A stretch of 64,000 nt of DNA from Algicoccus sp048820935 (GTDB lineage Bacteria > Pseudomonadota > Gammaproteobacteria > Burkholderiales > Burkholderiaceae_B), in NCBI RefSeq assembly GCF_048820935.1, contig NZ_JBMERD010000014.1:15478-79477 (forward strand). Direction: 5' to 3'. Of this stretch, positions 37,501 to 46,058 are shown in pieces (the first letter of the stretch is position 1; every line of letters starts with the position of its first letter). Below the pieces are notes generated by a model. That model saw nothing but the letters and a program-made list of their open reading frames with translations. It was not told where the DNA came from and did no database searches. The translations under genes and the position numbers were made by a program.

Positions 37501-37874
37501 TTGATCTAAACGTCCTCGGAAGAAATCAAAAGGGTCGCCAGTACTCGACGAAAAACTCCCAGAAAAAAGCTCGAAAAGAGCCGAAACTGGAAGTTGTTGT
37601 AGCGTTTTTATGAATCTAATATGTATAAATCAATAATAAGTTATCTATTGTTTAGGATTGACGATATAGACGTTATCTCAAAATCACGTGGCTCAGGCTT
37701 ATGTTGACACACAGGGCTCATTGTTAGGCTTTTCGATGTTAACTCTACAGATAGTGGACCATTTGGCGTGCACACGCTTTGCCGTATAGCAAGAATCAAC
37801 CTCAGCCTGTGCAAGGCGAGGGCTTTCAGCCAGCGTTAGGTTGAACTCATGACAGCCGCCCAATACTAATAAGA
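37501..37874. other. Gap after IS5 fragment
   Basis: 374 bp made of a likely IS5 end (to about 37640) and AT-rich sequence with no recognised gene. Confidence 0.4.
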
Positions 37875-38423
37875 CTAAGGGGAATAATGATACAGTTGCC
37901 GCTCCAAGCTGTGCAGATCTTGACGTGCACGCGACAGGCGGCTGTCCAAATGTTGAGTTTTTTGGCGCAATTCACTGCGTTTTTTTTCGTCTTTTTCTTT
38001 ATTCAGATCACGTTCGGCACGTTGCAGGTCGCGATAAAGCCTGTCGACATTTTGTTGCGCTTCGTAGGCCCGGTAGCCGCGCTGATGGTTGGTTAAGAAT
38101 TGGCGTTCTAGGTGCATGGGGCAAACGTTGCCATAGCTTCTTCCCTGGCGGCCTTCGTGTATGGCGTTGGCTGGTGTGCAGTATTCAAGCAGCCCCTGAT
38201 TCCTGCCTGCATGGTATTGCTGCGTATTGGGGGTGACGCCTGCCTTGGCACACGCTTCGCGGTGGTCCTCAAGCAGACTTGCTGGTCTGCCGGTGCGACC
38301 GTCGCGGTAGCCTTGGTCCAGCCAGTTAGCGCTAAGACATTCTTTTTCTGACATGCTAGCGCAAGCCGAAAGCAGTAGGGCGACGGCACCGACTAAGGTC
38401 GGGCGGATCAGACGGATACTCAT
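37875..38423 (-). CDS. DUF2799 lipoprotein
   Basis: 182 residues from the ATG at 38423 (MSIRLIRPTLVGAVALLLSA), which gives a clean lipoprotein signal with lipobox LLSAC. An upstream in-frame ATG at 38495 would bury this signal and overlap the next gene. The mature part has the DUF2799 pattern (ANWLDQGYRDGRTGRP, HREACAKAGVTPN, YHAGRNQGLLEYC, HQRGY) and a coiled-coil tail. Function unknown; it is probably an outer-membrane lipoprotein. It sits 34 bp after the secreted protein gene, on the same strand. Confidence 0.85.
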   Translation of the reverse strand: MSIRLIRPTLVGAVALLLSACASMSEKECLSANWLDQGYRDGRTGRPASLLEDHREACAKAGVTPNTQQYHAGRNQGLLEYCTPANAIHEGRQGRSYGNVCPMHLERQFLTNHQRGYRAYEAQQNVDRLYRDLQRAERDLNKEKDEKKRSELRQKTQHLDSRLSRARQDLHSLERQLYHYSP

Positions 38424-38457
38424 GTCAACCAGGTGAGTCGTGGCAGTGCCGAGCGAA

Positions 38458-39024
38458 TCAATGTTTGGGCGCACGGACGTTGAATTTGGCTTCATAGTTC
38501 AATGTGCTGTCGGAGTCGTTTTTGGTGTTGGCAAGTGTGCCCTTGGCTGCGCCTACAACGTGAAGTACATCGCCTTCAAACGTGGCAGATTCAATTTCCA
38601 GTGTGCCGGAAGCGTGCTGGTACTCGTCGGTCTGGCGACCGTCGTTGATGGTGTAGACCACCTCGAAGGGTGTGTCATCCAGCAGGCTGCGGTCGTTTTC
38701 GTCGAGGGAAAAGCTGATCCGCAATTGCGGTGCTGACGAAACGGGTTTGACCGTGGGCTGCGCAGTGATTGACAGCATAATACCCTCGGGTGCCATGTTG
38801 ATACCGCTCAGAATCATGGGCGCAAAGGTCCTCCAGTTTGCGGTATGTACCAATCTGCCGGGTTGTCCAGGCACTGTGTTGGAGGTGGAATGATACGTGG
38901 CTTGCTTTCCGTCGATGGCAAGTTCGATAGTGCCGGTGGATTCGTATTGAGGTAGCTCCCGCGCAGCCGCTGCGCCAGTGACCGACAGTAGGGCAGCGAG
39001 ACAGACGACTAGTCGTTTTTTCAT
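38458..39024 (-). CDS. Secreted protein of unknown function
   Basis: 188 residues from the ATG at 39024, with GGAGA before it and a signal peptide MKKRLVVCLAALLSVTGAAA cleaved near AAARELPQ. The mature part is rich in beta-strand-like text without a recognised family. Its neighbour DUF2799 gene is co-directional, so the two may be made together at the cell envelope. Confidence 0.75.
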   Translation of the reverse strand: MKKRLVVCLAALLSVTGAAAARELPQYESTGTIELAIDGKQATYHSTSNTVPGQPGRLVHTANWRTFAPMILSGINMAPEGIMLSITAQPTVKPVSSAPQLRISFSLDENDRSLLDDTPFEVVYTINDGRQTDEYQHASGTLEIESATFEGDVLHVVGAAKGTLANTKNDSDSTLNYEAKFNVRAPKH

Positions 39025-39418
39025 GAGTTCTCCAGATCTGTATGTTGTGTCTGCAAAGGTGGTTCGAAGCTGTGAATACCGAGGCACAGATCGCGTTGAA
39101 AAATTGGGCGATGTTTGTTCCGCCTCAAAGCGTTACGTCCGGATTTTGGCCACGTTCGAATCAAGAGCTTAAGATTGTCCGACCAGGCCACGCGGCCGTT
39201 AGCCATACACAGAATGCATTCATGTCAAGTTTGCTGCATTATTAACGATTTTGATCTCTCGCCACTCAAGCTCCACATCGCGGCCTCGTGTTTGTGCGCA
39301 GTTTGGCGTTGATTGGTGATTGTCAATCATTGTAGCGAAGTATTGACCAAAAGAAACCGCATGCACGAACGGGGCACATCCGTTTCATCGGCGTCCACGC
39401 CAGCTGACAAGGTCGCCC
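39025..39418. other. Gap without recognised gene
   Basis: 394 bp upstream of the secreted-protein gene and before the IS3 element. Short overlapping frames on both strands show no family likeness. Confidence 0.4.
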
Positions 39419-39462
39419 TGATATTGCCCCCGTTTTTCGTAGTCCTTAGCCCCAGAGGTTAA

Positions 39463-39600
39463 GCGACCATTTTACGCTGTTTGGTGTCCCACTTGTTTTC
39501 ATACTCCATTGGGCTCATATAGCCCAGACTTGAATGCAGTCGGCTTCGGTTGTAAAACGTGATCCAAGCCATAATGACGGAACGGGCGTGTTCGTGAGAT
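39463..39600 (-). pseudogene. IS3 orfB C-terminal fragment
   Basis: The minus strand encodes SHEHARSVIMAWITFYNRSR, LHSSLGYMSPMEYENKWDTK and a stop, matching the end of the orfB at 55474-56337. The part joining it to the orfB N-terminus at 40318-40704 has been lost. Confidence 0.85.
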
Positions 39601-39601
39601 T

Positions 39602-40317
39602 GAAACTGTAGTGGTCCCCGATTTTCGGACAGTAGTTTAAGCTGTATCCGAGGAGGGAAATATGACAGTGAAGAAGCAGCGACGTACGTTCAGCGCACAG
39701 TTCAAAGCGAAGGTTGGTCTTGAGGCCATTCGTGGGGTACATACGTTAAATGAGATCGGCCAGCAGTACAACGTACACCACGTGGTTGTTGGGCAATGGA
39801 AGAAAGCTCTGGTCGATCAAGCCAGTTCAGTATTCGATCAGAAGCGTGGTCCCAAGACTGAACCATTTCAAGATGTCGATATGCTCTACAGTGAGATTGG
39901 TCGGCTGAAGATGGAGCTTGATTGGCTTAAAAAAAGTCTGGACTATGAGCACATCAACCCGTATCGGATGGATTTCTGCAGATGAACCACTGTCCATTGT
40001 TCAGCAATGTGAGCTTGCTCAGGTGCCAAATTCTACTTTTTATGACCTGTGTCGGCCCGCATCGATTGACTTGACGGGTCTGGCATTCCTGGCATTAATC
40101 GATGAGGAGTACACCAAGCATCCGTTCTACGGTAGCCGTCGTATGACGGCCATTCTTCGCACGAAGGGTCACACGATCAACCGCAACCGTGTGGTGCGTC
40201 TGATGCGTCAAATGGGGCTTGTCGGTATTGCGCCAGGCCCCAACACCAGCAAACCACATCCCGAACATCGGATTTACCCCTATTTGCTGCGAGGTCTCGC
40301 TGTCTGGGCGTACGATA
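39602..40317 (+). mobile_element. Fragment of a second IS3-family element inside the first
   Basis: Starts near TGTAGTGGTCCCCGATTTTC. It holds a full orfA at 39662-39985 (VKKQRRTFSAQFKAKVGLEA, a helix-turn-helix) and the first part of orfB in the overlapping frame to 40317 (HPFYGSRRMTAILRTKGHTI, MRQMGLVGIAPGPNTSKP). The catalytic core is absent: the frame stops where it joins the other IS3. Confidence 0.85.
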
Positions 40318-40704
40318 GGTGATATCACTTGCCCAGATCTGACTGAGTTGCGCTGGGTTGAATTGACGAAGCAAGAGATTGGGCGCGATAGCCAAACCGT
40401 GAGTACTATCCGTTGTGATCACGAACTTGCGTTTAACTGTGCCTCGCACGCTATGAGTTTGCATGAGAATGCGAACGCGCTCCTTTCCAACACGGATGCC
40501 TTGTGGACGCAATGCATGCCACACTCTAGGCTAGCCATATTCACCTTCAGAAATGCGGTGGACTGCTCGTATTTCGGCTAACAAGCGTTGATCTGAAACG
40601 CGACGGATTGATTGAGTATGAGCAGATCGTCGCCAGCCATAATACCCACTCTCACTGACCTCAAGCACTTTGTACATCGTACGAATGGTCCAGCGAGCCT
40701 TCAT
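40318..40704 (-). pseudogene. IS3 orfB N-terminal fragment with a stop codon
   Basis: Starts at the ATG at 40704, overlapping the orfA stop (MKARWTIRTMYKVLEVSESG). A TAG replaces the Trp/Tyr codon in EYG-PRVWHAL near 40530. The frame resumes to WASDITYR, just at the first catalytic Asp, and then meets the other IS3. Confidence 0.85.
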
Positions 40705-41030
40705 TTTTTGTATCCAGGCGTACTTTTCAGAAGGTCTTGCGAAAAATACGCCGCGGCTTTTTTTGCGATGTCGCGCTCCACCTTGAGTTGAGCAACTTCT
40801 GCCCGAAGACGGGATATCTCCATCTGTTCAGCAGTCACCTGATTAGCTTTTTCAGGACGTGTGCCGGGCTCACCAAGCTTATGCTGACGAATCCATTTGC
40901 TTAGGGTGCTGTTGGGAATGCCAAGCTGATCGGCTGCACGAGCAATGGATAACCCACCACTTAAGGTTTGTCGCACACACTCCATTTTAAATTCCGGTGT
41001 GTACTGTGCACGTTTTCTTAACTCAGACAT
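40701..41030 (-). CDS. IS3-family orfA (transposase helix-turn-helix subunit)
   Basis: 109 residues starting MSELRKRAQYTPEFKMECVR with a ribosome site AAAGGAG. It shows the HTH (SIARAADQLGIPNSTLSKWI) and leucine-zipper (EISRLRAEVAQLKVERDIAK) of IS3 OrfA. It is intact, but its orfB partner is broken. Confidence 0.9.
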   Translation of the reverse strand: MSELRKRAQYTPEFKMECVRQTLSGGLSIARAADQLGIPNSTLSKWIRQHKLGEPGTRPEKANQVTAEQMEISRLRAEVAQLKVERDIAKKAAAYFSQDLLKSTPGYKK

Positions 41031-41089
41031 TTCAGACTCCTTTTTTCTAATGTAACTGGAATTAAGAACTACGTTGTTGAGGGGCAACC

Positions 41090-41617
41090 TCACTCACTGG
41101 CGTTTTTTTGTGATGCCCCTATATATGGCATTGCCACATAGATCGCGGTCATTAAAATAAACGAGGCAAAGGTGTAGGCCTTCGTCTGACCGTTCATCTT
41201 ATTTGCCCACATTGAGAAATACTCGCCACCGATTACGGCAAATCCCAGGTACCACACTAGAATCGCAAGCGTTGCGCCAATTAGGTAAATTACCTGTCCG
41301 GTTGCAAATTTGGGCTTGTTAATGGTTACGAACATACCGATGGCGCCAAACATACAAACCGCACCTGCGATCAGTTCCCCAACTATAATCAACCAGTAAG
41401 CAGCCAAATGAATATTGGGATTAGTAATCGCTCTGGACTCCATATCCCTGTTGCCCGAGAAAAACGGCTCCATCTGATCCATGGATAAAACCGCCTTCAC
41501 AAAGGCATAGTTGGTTTCGAAGTCAATAATGTTGTCGTAGCCAACCAGTAAGCAAAAAAATCCCACACAGAACGCAACACATGCCTTTGATAGCTGTTGA
41601 AAGCCGATGATGTTCAT
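41090..41617 (-). CDS. DUF2165 family membrane protein, stop supplied by an IS3 end
   Basis: 175 residues with four membrane segments (about 10-30, 73-100, 107-130 and 148-165), including LAAYWLIIVGELIAGAVC and the conserved FAVIGGEYFSMWAN. The family is of unknown function. The final TGA at 41090-41092 is the terminal triplet of the IS3 inverted repeat, so the original C-terminus may have been slightly different. The length is close to normal and the protein is probably functional. Confidence 0.82.
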   Translation of the reverse strand: MNIIGFQQLSKACVAFCVGFFCLLVGYDNIIDFETNYAFVKAVLSMDQMEPFFSGNRDMESRAITNPNIHLAAYWLIIVGELIAGAVCMFGAIGMFVTINKPKFATGQVIYLIGATLAILVWYLGFAVIGGEYFSMWANKMNGQTKAYTFASFILMTAIYVAMPYIGASQKNASE

Positions 41618-41682
41618 GATTGTCTCCCTAGTTGATTTTGAAACTTTATTAGGACACTTCTAACAACCTCAGACCTTCGAGA

Positions 41683-42672
41683 GATAAAGCCCCTAAACTG
41701 CTGTAATTTCCGGCGGAGATGAGGTAGTCACCGCCCCGTTCGGTTAGGCTGATGTTTCCACACAAAAGTCCTAGGAGAACGAAGCGATAACTGATTTCAA
41801 GATTAACGTAAACGCAGAGCAATTGGCAGGTTTGTTTAACAGCGAGGAGGGTTTGGCAGGACTAGTCACGGATGTTTTGAACCAGATTCTGGACCTTCAG
41901 GCCACCGAAGCGCTGGGTGCCGAGTGCTATGAGCGCAGCGAAGAGCGTCGTGGCTTGCGCAACGGTTACCGACCCAGGACACTGTATACCCGTGTTGGTC
42001 CGGTCACACTGCGTGTCCCACAGACGCGAGATGGCAGTTTTTCAACGGAGCTGTTTTCTCGTTATCAACGAAGTGAGCAGGCTTTTGTGCTGGCTTGTAT
42101 GCAGCGGTGCAGCGACACTTTCAGGGGGCCACCTGGCAGCGCTGCCAGGTGCATTTGATGCGCAACATTCTCAGTCATGCGCCAGTACGCCAGCGGGCGG
42201 ATGTGGCCGCGGCCGCCAAGCGTATTTTTGCAGCTGTCAGCATGCAAGAGGCCCGTCGCCAACTGGACGAGTTTGTTGAAGCGTTTTCTGAACGGGCTCC
42301 CAAGGCCGTGGCATGCATGGAGAATGGCTTTGAAGACGCCATGGCGGTCATGGCGCTGCCTGAGAAGTATCACAAGCGATTGCGCACCACCAACATGATG
42401 GAGCGGGTGAACCGAGAGGTTAGACGCAGAGAGCGCGTCATTGGGATCTTTCCGAATGATGAATCAGCCTGGCGGTTGATCGGTGCATTGTTGGCCGAGC
42501 TCAATGAGAAATGGCAAGCTCGACGGTATTTAGACATGGATGAATACCGTGATTGGGCACAAGAACAGGCGCGCGCTGCAGCAACACTACGTAGTATTGC
42601 TGCAGCCTGATGGCCTACAACGTGTCAGCCAACTGAAAGGAAACGAAATTACAGCAAATTTGGGACTTGACT
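41683..42672 (+). mobile_element. IS256-family element, copy C (990 bp, internally deleted)
   Basis: Both ends match copies A and B. About 390 bp are missing between the short repeats TGCTGGCT at the positions equivalent to 24788 and 25180 of copy A, a different deletion from that in copy B. No target duplication was seen. Confidence 0.92.
41787..42610 (+). pseudogene. IS256 transposase of copy C, start and catalytic centre lost
   Basis: The start is ATA as in copy B. The deletion joins QAFVLA to the frame after the second Asp region (CMQRCSDTF is out of frame), removing both catalytic aspartates. The tail NMMERVNREVRRRERVIGIF remains. Sharing ATA with copy B shows common descent of B and C apart from A. 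Confidence 0.9.
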
Positions 42673-42862
42673 TTTGCTGTGAATCAATGAGTTCAGAGAT
42701 ATTCATCGAAAATAGGAGATTCGGCTAAGTTCTAGTAGGTGGTCTGTATAGTCCGAAAAGATCATCGGCGGATACACCGCCGACAGTATTGTTCTACTAC
42801 TACGGCGTTCAGTTTTCTCTTTGTTCTGTCAAGAAGCCAGTGAATACCGTTCAAACCTTTTG

Positions 42863-43162
42863 TCAAAAATAATCATCTTCCAACTGATGGCGCACAGCTA
42901 GTATTGTTACTGTTGCGTTGTCCTCGATCTCAAAGAGAGCCACATAACCACTGTGCCCGAATGAAATTATGAGTTCGCGTAAAAACGGATTCGCATCATC
43001 AGCCTTTCGGCACGAGAAGGGGAACTGCTCTAACAATCGCCATGCGTTGGAAATTGTGTCGAGCGCACGTTCGGCAGCTTGATAATCCCGCTCGACTAAG
43101 AACGCATACAGCCTCTCAAGGTCTGCTTTTGCTGCTGGTGTAAATCGAACTGAATAGCTCAC
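42863..43162 (-). CDS. RelE/ParE-family toxin
   Basis: 99 residues with the compact ParE/RelE pattern: MSYSVRFTPAAKADLERLYA, ERALDTISNAWRLLEQFPFS, LRELIISFGHSGYVALFEIE and AVRHQLEDDYF. It overlaps the antitoxin stop by four bases (ATGA), so the two are coupled. RelE types cut mRNA on the ribosome; ParE types poison gyrase. Which applies is not set. This is the only complete toxin-antitoxin pair in the region. Confidence 0.88.
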   Translation of the reverse strand: MSYSVRFTPAAKADLERLYAFLVERDYQAAERALDTISNAWRLLEQFPFSCRKADDANPFLRELIISFGHSGYVALFEIEDNATVTILAVRHQLEDDYF

Positions 43163-43425
43163 TTGGCCTTGAGTCCGGCTTCGAGAATTCCGCGCAGCGA
43201 GTCCATGACATCATCCTTGCTTGCATACTGACCGGTGCGCTTTGCTTCTTCACGTGATGCCAATCCCCTAGCAATAAACTCTTGCTGCATCTGTCGTCTA
43301 CGAATATTTCGACGCACCGACTCCTCGACAAACCCGCTTAGGGTTTCACCCGGACACAGTACCGATTCTGCTTCATTGCGAAATTTTGGTGTAACCCTCA
43401 AGGAGGGAAGGGTTGTTGATTTCAT
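43159..43425 (-). CDS. Antitoxin of the RelE/ParE pair (RHH-like)
   Basis: 88 residues from the ATG at 43425, chosen because GGAG precedes it. An upstream frame start at 43524 has no such site and crosses the presumed operator. The N-terminal part (LPSLRVTPKFRNEAESVL, LSGFVEESVRRN) looks like a ribbon-helix-helix DNA-binding antitoxin, and the C-terminal half binds the toxin. It should repress its own promoter. Confidence 0.82.
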   Translation of the reverse strand: MKSTTLPSLRVTPKFRNEAESVLCPGETLSGFVEESVRRNIRRRQMQQEFIARGLASREEAKRTGQYASKDDVMDSLRGILEAGLKAK

Positions 43426-43437
43426 AACAAACTCCGA

Positions 43438-43457
43438 TGCATTGCATATGTGATGCA
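43438..43457. promoter_or_regulatory. Likely antitoxin operator
   Basis: TGCAT at 43438-43442 and ATGCA at 43453-43457 form an inverted repeat around CATATG at 43445-43450, 13 bases before the antitoxin start. Position and symmetry fit autoregulation by the antitoxin. Confidence 0.45.
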
Positions 43458-43735
43458 GTGTACCAAATGCCGCAATACCCGTCTTGTGTTCAATAATGGG
43501 GTTTTCCACTCCATCGGTACTCAAGTTTCAACGGACACTCATGTGTAAATCGGTGAGTGTTGCCTAATGTTTGTTCAGAACTGCGCGGGCTTCGGCAATT
43601 CTTCACTCACATTCACAGTGGCTTTCGGCGGCAAAAGATACTCGCTGGTGACAGCAGTTGTTCGTTATGGTTAATCCGAACTTTTGTGTATTGCTGCGTT
43701 ACCCGCTACTTGGTGATGTTGTGTAGGAAATGTCC

Positions 43736-44056
43736 TTATGCGTAAGTCGCTGTCATTTCTGAGAATGTACGAATGTTTTTCAACACAGCTTCTTCAGACT
43801 TGGCAGCTTTGTAGAGATCCATGCGTGCTTGAAGATTCAGCCAGAAATCAGGCGTCACGTCAAAAAACTGGGCTAAATGCAGGGCCGTGCTGGCTGTAAT
43901 GCCGCGTTTGCCATTGATCAATTCGTTGATGCGTTGATAGGGGAAACAAATAGCGTCGGCTAACTGACGTTGGCTAATTTCCATTGGTTTTAGAAATTCT
44001 TCCAGCAGTATCTCTCCTGGGTGGGTTGGTGTCCTGTTAGTAGCTATGCGAATCAT
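43736..44056 (-). CDS. higA: HigA-family antitoxin, toxin partner broken
   Basis: 106 residues with the HigA signature THPGEILLEEFLKPMEISQR, an HTH (QRQLADAICFPYQRINELIN, then GKRGITASTALHLAQFF) and FWLNLQARMDLYKA. GAGGTGAG precedes the ATG. The HigB remnant ends eight bases upstream, the normal higBA layout. The antitoxin can still bind DNA and may regulate other promoters. Confidence 0.9.
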   Translation of the reverse strand: MIRIATNRTPTHPGEILLEEFLKPMEISQRQLADAICFPYQRINELINGKRGITASTALHLAQFFDVTPDFWLNLQARMDLYKAAKSEEAVLKNIRTFSEMTATYA

Positions 44057-44064
44057 GGCTCACC

Positions 44065-44160
44065 TCAGTGGTAATCAGTTATTTCGACTTTGTTGGGTCC
44101 AGTTGGTGTCCAAACAAAGTGCCGATAAATTCATGGCAGATTACGTTGCATGCAAGTGAG
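44065..44160 (-). pseudogene. higB: HigB toxin, C-terminal remnant
   Basis: Read on the minus strand the last codons give IYRHFVWTPTGPNKVEITDY and H, then TGA at 44065-44067. This is the usual HigB ending, placed just before higA. Immediately before IYR there is a TGA where the family has an open frame, and farther upstream the likeness fades, so the toxin is inactivated. Confidence 0.7.
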
Positions 44161-44249
44161 ATGTAGTTTAGTCCAAGCATGGCAACATCCGACAAGCGTC
44201 ACCGGTAGGTTTGATTGAACCCAATGACGGTCACCAGCAGGATCGACGC

Positions 44250-44738
44250 TCAGAGTCTGCCGCCGATACCCTTGAACTTCTCCACAAATGCAACGATTTT
44301 TTCAAATACCGTTTGTTTCTTGGTCAGGTACTGAGGATTGAGTGGACTCATCTTCGGTAAGGTCTCGTTCAAGTCTGTGCCGTGTTCGGTCGCGTATTCG
44401 CGCTCGAGAGATGCCTTCAGGTAACGCCTGGCAGCCTTGTCATTGAGGTTTTCATCGGCGATCAGCATTTCTGCTTCGCGCTGCTGTTCGGTCTGCGCGT
44501 ACGTGAAAAACGCCTCGATGATGCCGGGCTTGTCAGGAATGCTGTTCAGATCGGTCCGATTGAGAAAGTCGACGACCAGACCCTCTTTGGCTCTGTTGCC
44601 AAGGCTTGACCGAATCACGCGACGCACTTCGTCAATCAGCGTCTCCTTGTCTTTGGTCTGCTTGTTCTTCTCAAAGATGAGCTCGAGGATGTAGTCGAGG
44701 TTGATTTCCTGAGACTTGAGCAGGTCGACCTCGAACAC
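44250..44738 (-). pseudogene. hsdR: HsdR (type I restriction subunit) C-terminal remnant
   Basis: 162 codons that match only the C-terminal helical domain of HsdR (LLKSQEINLDYILELIFEKN, RSSLGNRAKEGLVVDFLNRT, LPKMSPLNPQYLTKKQTVFE, FVEKFKGIGG). The helicase and nuclease parts, and hsdM/hsdS, are absent. The fragment ends abruptly at about 44740, where an unrelated plus-strand gene begins, marking a deletion joint. Confidence 0.88.
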
Positions 44739-44753
44739 GACGTCGTTCCGAGG

Positions 44754-45350
44754 TTGTTAGAGGAGGACTTATATCCGCTTCTGACGGAATATCTTTGGTC
44801 CGAGCACGGTGTCTACTCCAAGCGTATCGATGAGAAGCGGGCCTCGAACCGACGTGGTCCCGGCGGCAATCGCTGGTTGTATCCGGATGTAGTCGGCATG
44901 GAAAGCTTGGGGGCGGACTGGCACCGCGAAGTGAGGGATTGTGTCAGCCAGTATGGTGATCGGCGAAGTAAGCTGTGGTCGTTTGAGGTCAAGCCGCTGT
45001 TGAATCGGTCTAACGTGCGTGAGTGTTTCTTTCAGACCGTCTCGAACTCGTCCTGGGCCAACTTTGGCTATCTGGTTGCTCAGAACATTGACCATGCGGC
45101 GATGAAGGAGCTGCGCATGTTGGCAGCAGCCCATGGTATCGGCGTGATCCAGTTGATGGTCGAGAATCCGGCGGAGAGCCAGATATTGATTCCAGCCCGT
45201 GAGCGCGAAGTCATCGATTGGGACATGGTTAATCGGCTCGCAACGGAGAACCGTGATTTCCTAGATTACGTGAAGATCATCAAGCAGTTCTACCAGACGG
45301 GTGAGGCACGTCTTGTGGATTGGGACACCCAGGAGCCGGTGGACGACTAA
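44754..45350 (+). CDS. COG2958-like protein, probably lacking its N-terminal domain
   Basis: 198 residues (LYPLLTEYLWSEHGVYSKRI, NRWLYPDVVGMESL, KLWSFEVKPLLNRSNVRECF, TVSNSSWANFGYLVAQNI) matching the C-terminal domain of COG2958 proteins, which look nuclease-like (D and E-x-K in LYPDVVG and FEVKPL). Full-length relatives have an N-terminal winged-helix part of about 100 residues; here the frame starts with a TTG at the HsdR joint. It is either a shortened but active protein or a remnant. Confidence 0.65.
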   Translation: MLEEDLYPLLTEYLWSEHGVYSKRIDEKRASNRRGPGGNRWLYPDVVGMESLGADWHREVRDCVSQYGDRRSKLWSFEVKPLLNRSNVRECFFQTVSNSSWANFGYLVAQNIDHAAMKELRMLAAAHGIGVIQLMVENPAESQILIPAREREVIDWDMVNRLATENRDFLDYVKIIKQFYQTGEARLVDWDTQEPVDD

Positions 45351-45390
45351 GTTCGTGCTGGACTGGCATTGATCTGATGGCCGTGAGTTG

Positions 45391-45689
45391 AACCGCCTGT
45401 CCGTATTTGTTTTGCAATCATGCTCCGCAGGTCCCCACCTTCCATTTCCAAACGCATGACCGCAAATCCGTATAAACACTAGGCTTAAGGTCTTGCGCGA
45501 GCAAGGGTTTTTAGAGAGTGGGGTGCTATCAGAGAGAGAAAGGGCGCAAAAAGGCCGTTTTTACGGTTTTTGTGAGCGAGGGAATTGTGGATAGTGGGAG
45601 TGGTGAGGTACGCCAGTATTGGGGCTTAGCGGCGTATTGCGGGCAATAAAAAACTTGGCATTGTGACCAGGCTTTTGTTTCGGTGGTGG
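45391..45689 (-). repeat. 299-bp direct repeat, copy 1
   Basis: Matches 47941-48239 over its full length with scattered differences, including the hairpin CTTGCGCGAGCAAG, the block GAGAGTGGGGTGCTATCAGA, the block CGCCAGTATTGGGGCTTAGC and the terminator-like end. Copies have the same orientation and length and flank the DUF262 gene. Short frames inside (MFIRICGHAFGNGRWGPAEH) are not convincing genes. Confidence 0.85.
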
Positions 45690-45703
45690 ATCTGCCAGAG
45701 ATC

Positions 45704-45972
45704 CGGACCGCTCTATTATTCAAGTGAACAACCATCTACGCCTTAAGGGCATTCCGGAAGAAGCACATCGTTACATTGTCAACGGAAAGTCGGCACTTGA
45801 GTGGATTTTAGAGCGTTATCAGCACAGCAAAGACAGTGACACCGGCATCATCAATGATCCTAATGAATGGTCTGACGATCCCCGTTATATTGTGAATTTG
45901 ATTAAGCGCATTGTGACGGTGAGCGTAGAAACCGTAAAAATCGTTGAGGGATTACAGAAGCTTGAGAAATAA
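45704..45972 (+). pseudogene. C-terminal remnant of a type ISP-like restriction helicase
   Basis: The frame is open from about 45704 and encodes DPDRSIIQVNNHLRLKGIPE, EAHRYIVNGKSALEWILERY, SGIINDPNEWSDDP and RIVTVSVETVKIVEGLQKL. This is the conserved ending of large DEAD/DEAH helicase/methylase proteins of the COG4889 type (specificity domain). More than 90 percent of the gene is missing. It starts right after the 299-bp repeat, so the repeat marks the break. Confidence 0.75.
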
Positions 45973-46058
45973 CATATTGATGCTTTCGAGCTTGTGAGAA
46001 GCGATGCTCGAAAGCTAACGGTATTTTCGTTGATTATGTGTTGCGACGTAGCACGCGA

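Larger units (their letters stand above)
39419..41092 (-). mobile_element. IS3-family element, interrupted and missing its centre
   Basis: The ends TGATATTGCCCCCGTTTTTC (from 39419) and, inward from 41092, TGAGGTTGCCCCTCAA match those of the complete IS3 element at 55086-56377. In between, the orfB centre is replaced by a second, different IS3-family fragment in plus orientation (about 39602-40317). Its right end is TGA on the minus strand and supplies the stop codon of the DUF2165 gene. Confidence 0.85.

Noticed and set aside
45261..45479. Short frame in the 299-bp repeat (FIRICGHAFGNGRWGPAEHD), with a relative in the other copy
   Set aside because: The frames differ in start, length and reading context between the copies and have no ribosome site; the repeat has a terminator and hairpins, so it is treated as non-coding.
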